DNA from: DSSM01 sp964484125
GTDB lineage: Bacteria > Bacteroidota > Ignavibacteria > Tepidaquicellales > Tepidaquicellaceae
Direction of reading: 5' to 3'
DNA length: 22,253 nt
Assembly: GCA_964484125.1 (NCBI GenBank)
Contig: CAZAEK010000029.1
Location: forward strand, 1 to 22,253
In this document: positions 20,996 through 22,253 of the stretch, one piece after another
Position numbering within the stretch: the first letter of the stretch is position 1
How the letters are laid out: the number at the start of each line of letters is the position of its first letter
The notes under the pieces: model-generated
The model's input: the letters and a program-made list of their open reading frames with translations, nothing else
Told to the model about the DNA's origin: nothing
The model's database searches: none
Position numbers and translations under genes: made by a program

Positions 20996-22187
20996 AGTTA
21001 CAACTATATTTTTTGATTTATACAGTATTAATAATGCATATCTGCCCTATCTGGATTATTCCGGCAGATATCTTTTTATTTATGGTGGTGCTGGTTCGGG
21101 TAAAAGCGTATTTGCCGCTCAGAAAATTATTATCAGATTACTATCTGAGAAAAAACACAAATTCCTCCTTGCAAGAAAAACCGCTAAAAGTATCCGGTAC
21201 TCACAATATAGTTTATTAAAATCACTTATAACCGGTTCAGGGCTCGGAGAATTTTTTGAATGCAGAGACTCTGATATCTCAATTCATTGTAATATAAATG
21301 GTAACAGTATTATTTCTGCCGGACTTGATGACGTGGAAAAGCTTAAATCTATTTTCGGCATTTCAGGGCTGTGGATTGAAGAAGCTACAGAACTCGATTA
21401 CAGGGATTTTCTTCAGCTCGATTTAAGACTCAGGGGAAAATCATCAAACTATAAACAAATTATGTTCACCTTTAATCCGGTTAATATCCATCACTGGCTG
21501 AATACTGTGAATCTTAAAAATTCTGTGAAAGTTAAAACTACCTATAAAGATAATAAATATATTGATAAGGAATATGAAACAGTACTTGAGAATCTGAAAT
21601 CACAGGACGAAGATTTTTACAATATCTATGCTCTCGGCGAATGGGGTGAACTGAAAAACCTTATTTATAAACCTTTTGAAGTGATTGATGATATGCCAAA
21701 GTTCTCAGAACATACAGAAACTATCTACGGTCTCGATTTCGGATACAACAACAAGACGGCTCTTGTAAAAATTAAAATTCATGATGATAATTATTATTTG
21801 TCTGAACTTATTTATGAAAACAAACTCACAAATTCTGATTTGATTTCAAAGCTCGAAAAACTGATTGAGGATAAAAATTCATATATTTTTTGCGATTCTT
21901 CCGAACCTGGTAGGATTGCAGAAATTTGCAGCCGCGGATTTAATGCTCATCCGGCTTTGAAGGATATTAAACTCGGAATTGATTTTGTTAAGTCAAAAAA
22001 AGTTTACAGCTTTAAAGAAAACACAGGAATTAATAAAGAAGTGCTTGCTTATTCCTATAAACAGAACAAAGATGGTGAAATCCTTGAAGAGCCGGTAAAA
22101 TTTAATGACCATCTTATGGATGCAATCAGATATGCAATGTATAGCTATTCTAAAATCTCTTCCGGTTTTAACATCAGAACTTTGTAA
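20973..22187 (+). CDS. Phage terminase large subunit (PBSX-type)
   Basis: The 404-residue packaging motor cuts and pumps phage DNA into capsids. Visible elements: Walker A GGAGSGKSVFAAQ (about 38-50), ARKTAKSIRYSQYSLLK adenine/coupling region, Walker B LWIEEATEL with catalytic Glu (about 130), FTFNPVNIHHW coupling motif, and an RNase H-like nuclease domain with metal acidic residues in YGLDFGYNN (about 250), FCDSSEPGR (about 310) and NDHLMDAIRYAMY (about 380). All are intact, so the enzyme looks functional. Start at 20973 or the in-frame ATG at 20985; the GGAG at 20969-20972 touches the first ATG and fits the second better. A portal gene would be expected next, beyond the window. Confidence 0.92.
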   Translation: MKILMTPEVTTIFFDLYSINNAYLPYLDYSGRYLFIYGGAGSGKSVFAAQKIIIRLLSEKKHKFLLARKTAKSIRYSQYSLLKSLITGSGLGEFFECRDSDISIHCNINGNSIISAGLDDVEKLKSIFGISGLWIEEATELDYRDFLQLDLRLRGKSSNYKQIMFTFNPVNIHHWLNTVNLKNSVKVKTTYKDNKYIDKEYETVLENLKSQDEDFYNIYALGEWGELKNLIYKPFEVIDDMPKFSEHTETIYGLDFGYNNKTALVKIKIHDDNYYLSELIYENKLTNSDLISKLEKLIEDKNSYIFCDSSEPGRIAEICSRGFNAHPALKDIKLGIDFVKSKKVYSFKENTGINKEVLAYSYKQNKDGEILEEPVKFNDHLMDAIRYAMYSYSKISSGFNIRTL

Positions 22188-22193
22188 ATTTTC

Positions 22194-22237
22194 AGACTTT
22201 CTGTCATTCCTTTATGTTAAAATGCAAGTCTTTTTTT
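22194..22237 (+). terminator. Possible weak terminator after the terminase gene
   Basis: AGACTT (22194-22199) can pair with AAGTCT (22226-22231) across a 26-base loop, followed by Ts to 22237. The stem is short and A/T-containing. If real, it would end the packaging transcript before any portal gene, which would be unusual in an intact phage. Confidence 0.35.
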
Positions 22238-22253
22238 GATTATTATATTTAAT

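Overview
The window is low-GC chromosomal DNA and almost certainly comes from the Bacteroidota/Ignavibacteria side of the FCB group. The evidence is three secreted proteins with type IX secretion (T9SS) C-terminal sorting modules (two with a YPNPFN motif, one FlgD-like), a PorV/PorQ-type outer-membrane protein, a LruC/FG-GAP giant surface protein, SGC/ITGC lipoboxes, and many start codons preceded by A/T-rich sequence rather than a strong Shine-Dalgarno. Ignavibacteria is an inference from the style of the sorting domains and of the dispersed repeats; no rRNA or tRNA gene is present to prove it.

Layout. 1-388 is a pile-up of dispersed repeats: a 9-bp tandem array, two ACACAGAT-type repeats and a palindromic element. 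389-947 (+) is a tight DUF4160-DUF2442 pair. 988-2487 (-) is a PQQ-type beta-propeller lipoprotein. 2488-2841 holds the same repeat modules in the same order but inverted. 2842-8004 (-) is a two-gene unit: a 1413-residue secreted LruC/FG-GAP protein followed by a PorV/PorQ-like barrel. A further palindromic repeat lies at 8120-8191. 8257-8523 (+) is a small membrane protein whose end overlaps tsaD (8520-9557, -). 9652-12069 (+) is a BNR-repeat T9SS cargo.

12379-16211 (+) is a likely operon: a conserved secreted protein of unknown function, an M28 zinc peptidase with a PA insert, and a BtuF-like metal-chelate-binding lipoprotein. It is followed by a lipoprotein of unknown function (16289-17284). 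Two opposed terminators separate this from a nine-haem T9SS cytochrome (17418-19502, -). 19503-19949 is non-coding and may encode a small RNA. Then come a two-TM protein (19950-20534, -) and a phage-type terminase small/large pair (20624-22187, +) that runs to the window edge and suggests the border of a prophage or phage-like packaging module.

How the genes work together. Most of the window builds the cell exterior: surface-exported propeller and sialidase-like proteins, an outer-membrane partner barrel, a secreted peptidase, periplasmic lipoproteins and an exported multihaem cytochrome that could carry electrons outside the cell. tsaD is the only clear housekeeping gene.

The most solid unexpected result is that the 100-N gap in the peptidase gene (14629-14728) is flanked by an exact 55-base duplicate. 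Removing the gap and one copy restores a single 507-codon reading frame with all M28 metal ligands, so the gap is an unmerged contig overlap and the gene is intact. The most biologically interesting items are the nine-haem T9SS cytochrome, the inverted composite repeats bracketing 14-2846, the branched palindromic repeat family, and the candidate small RNA.
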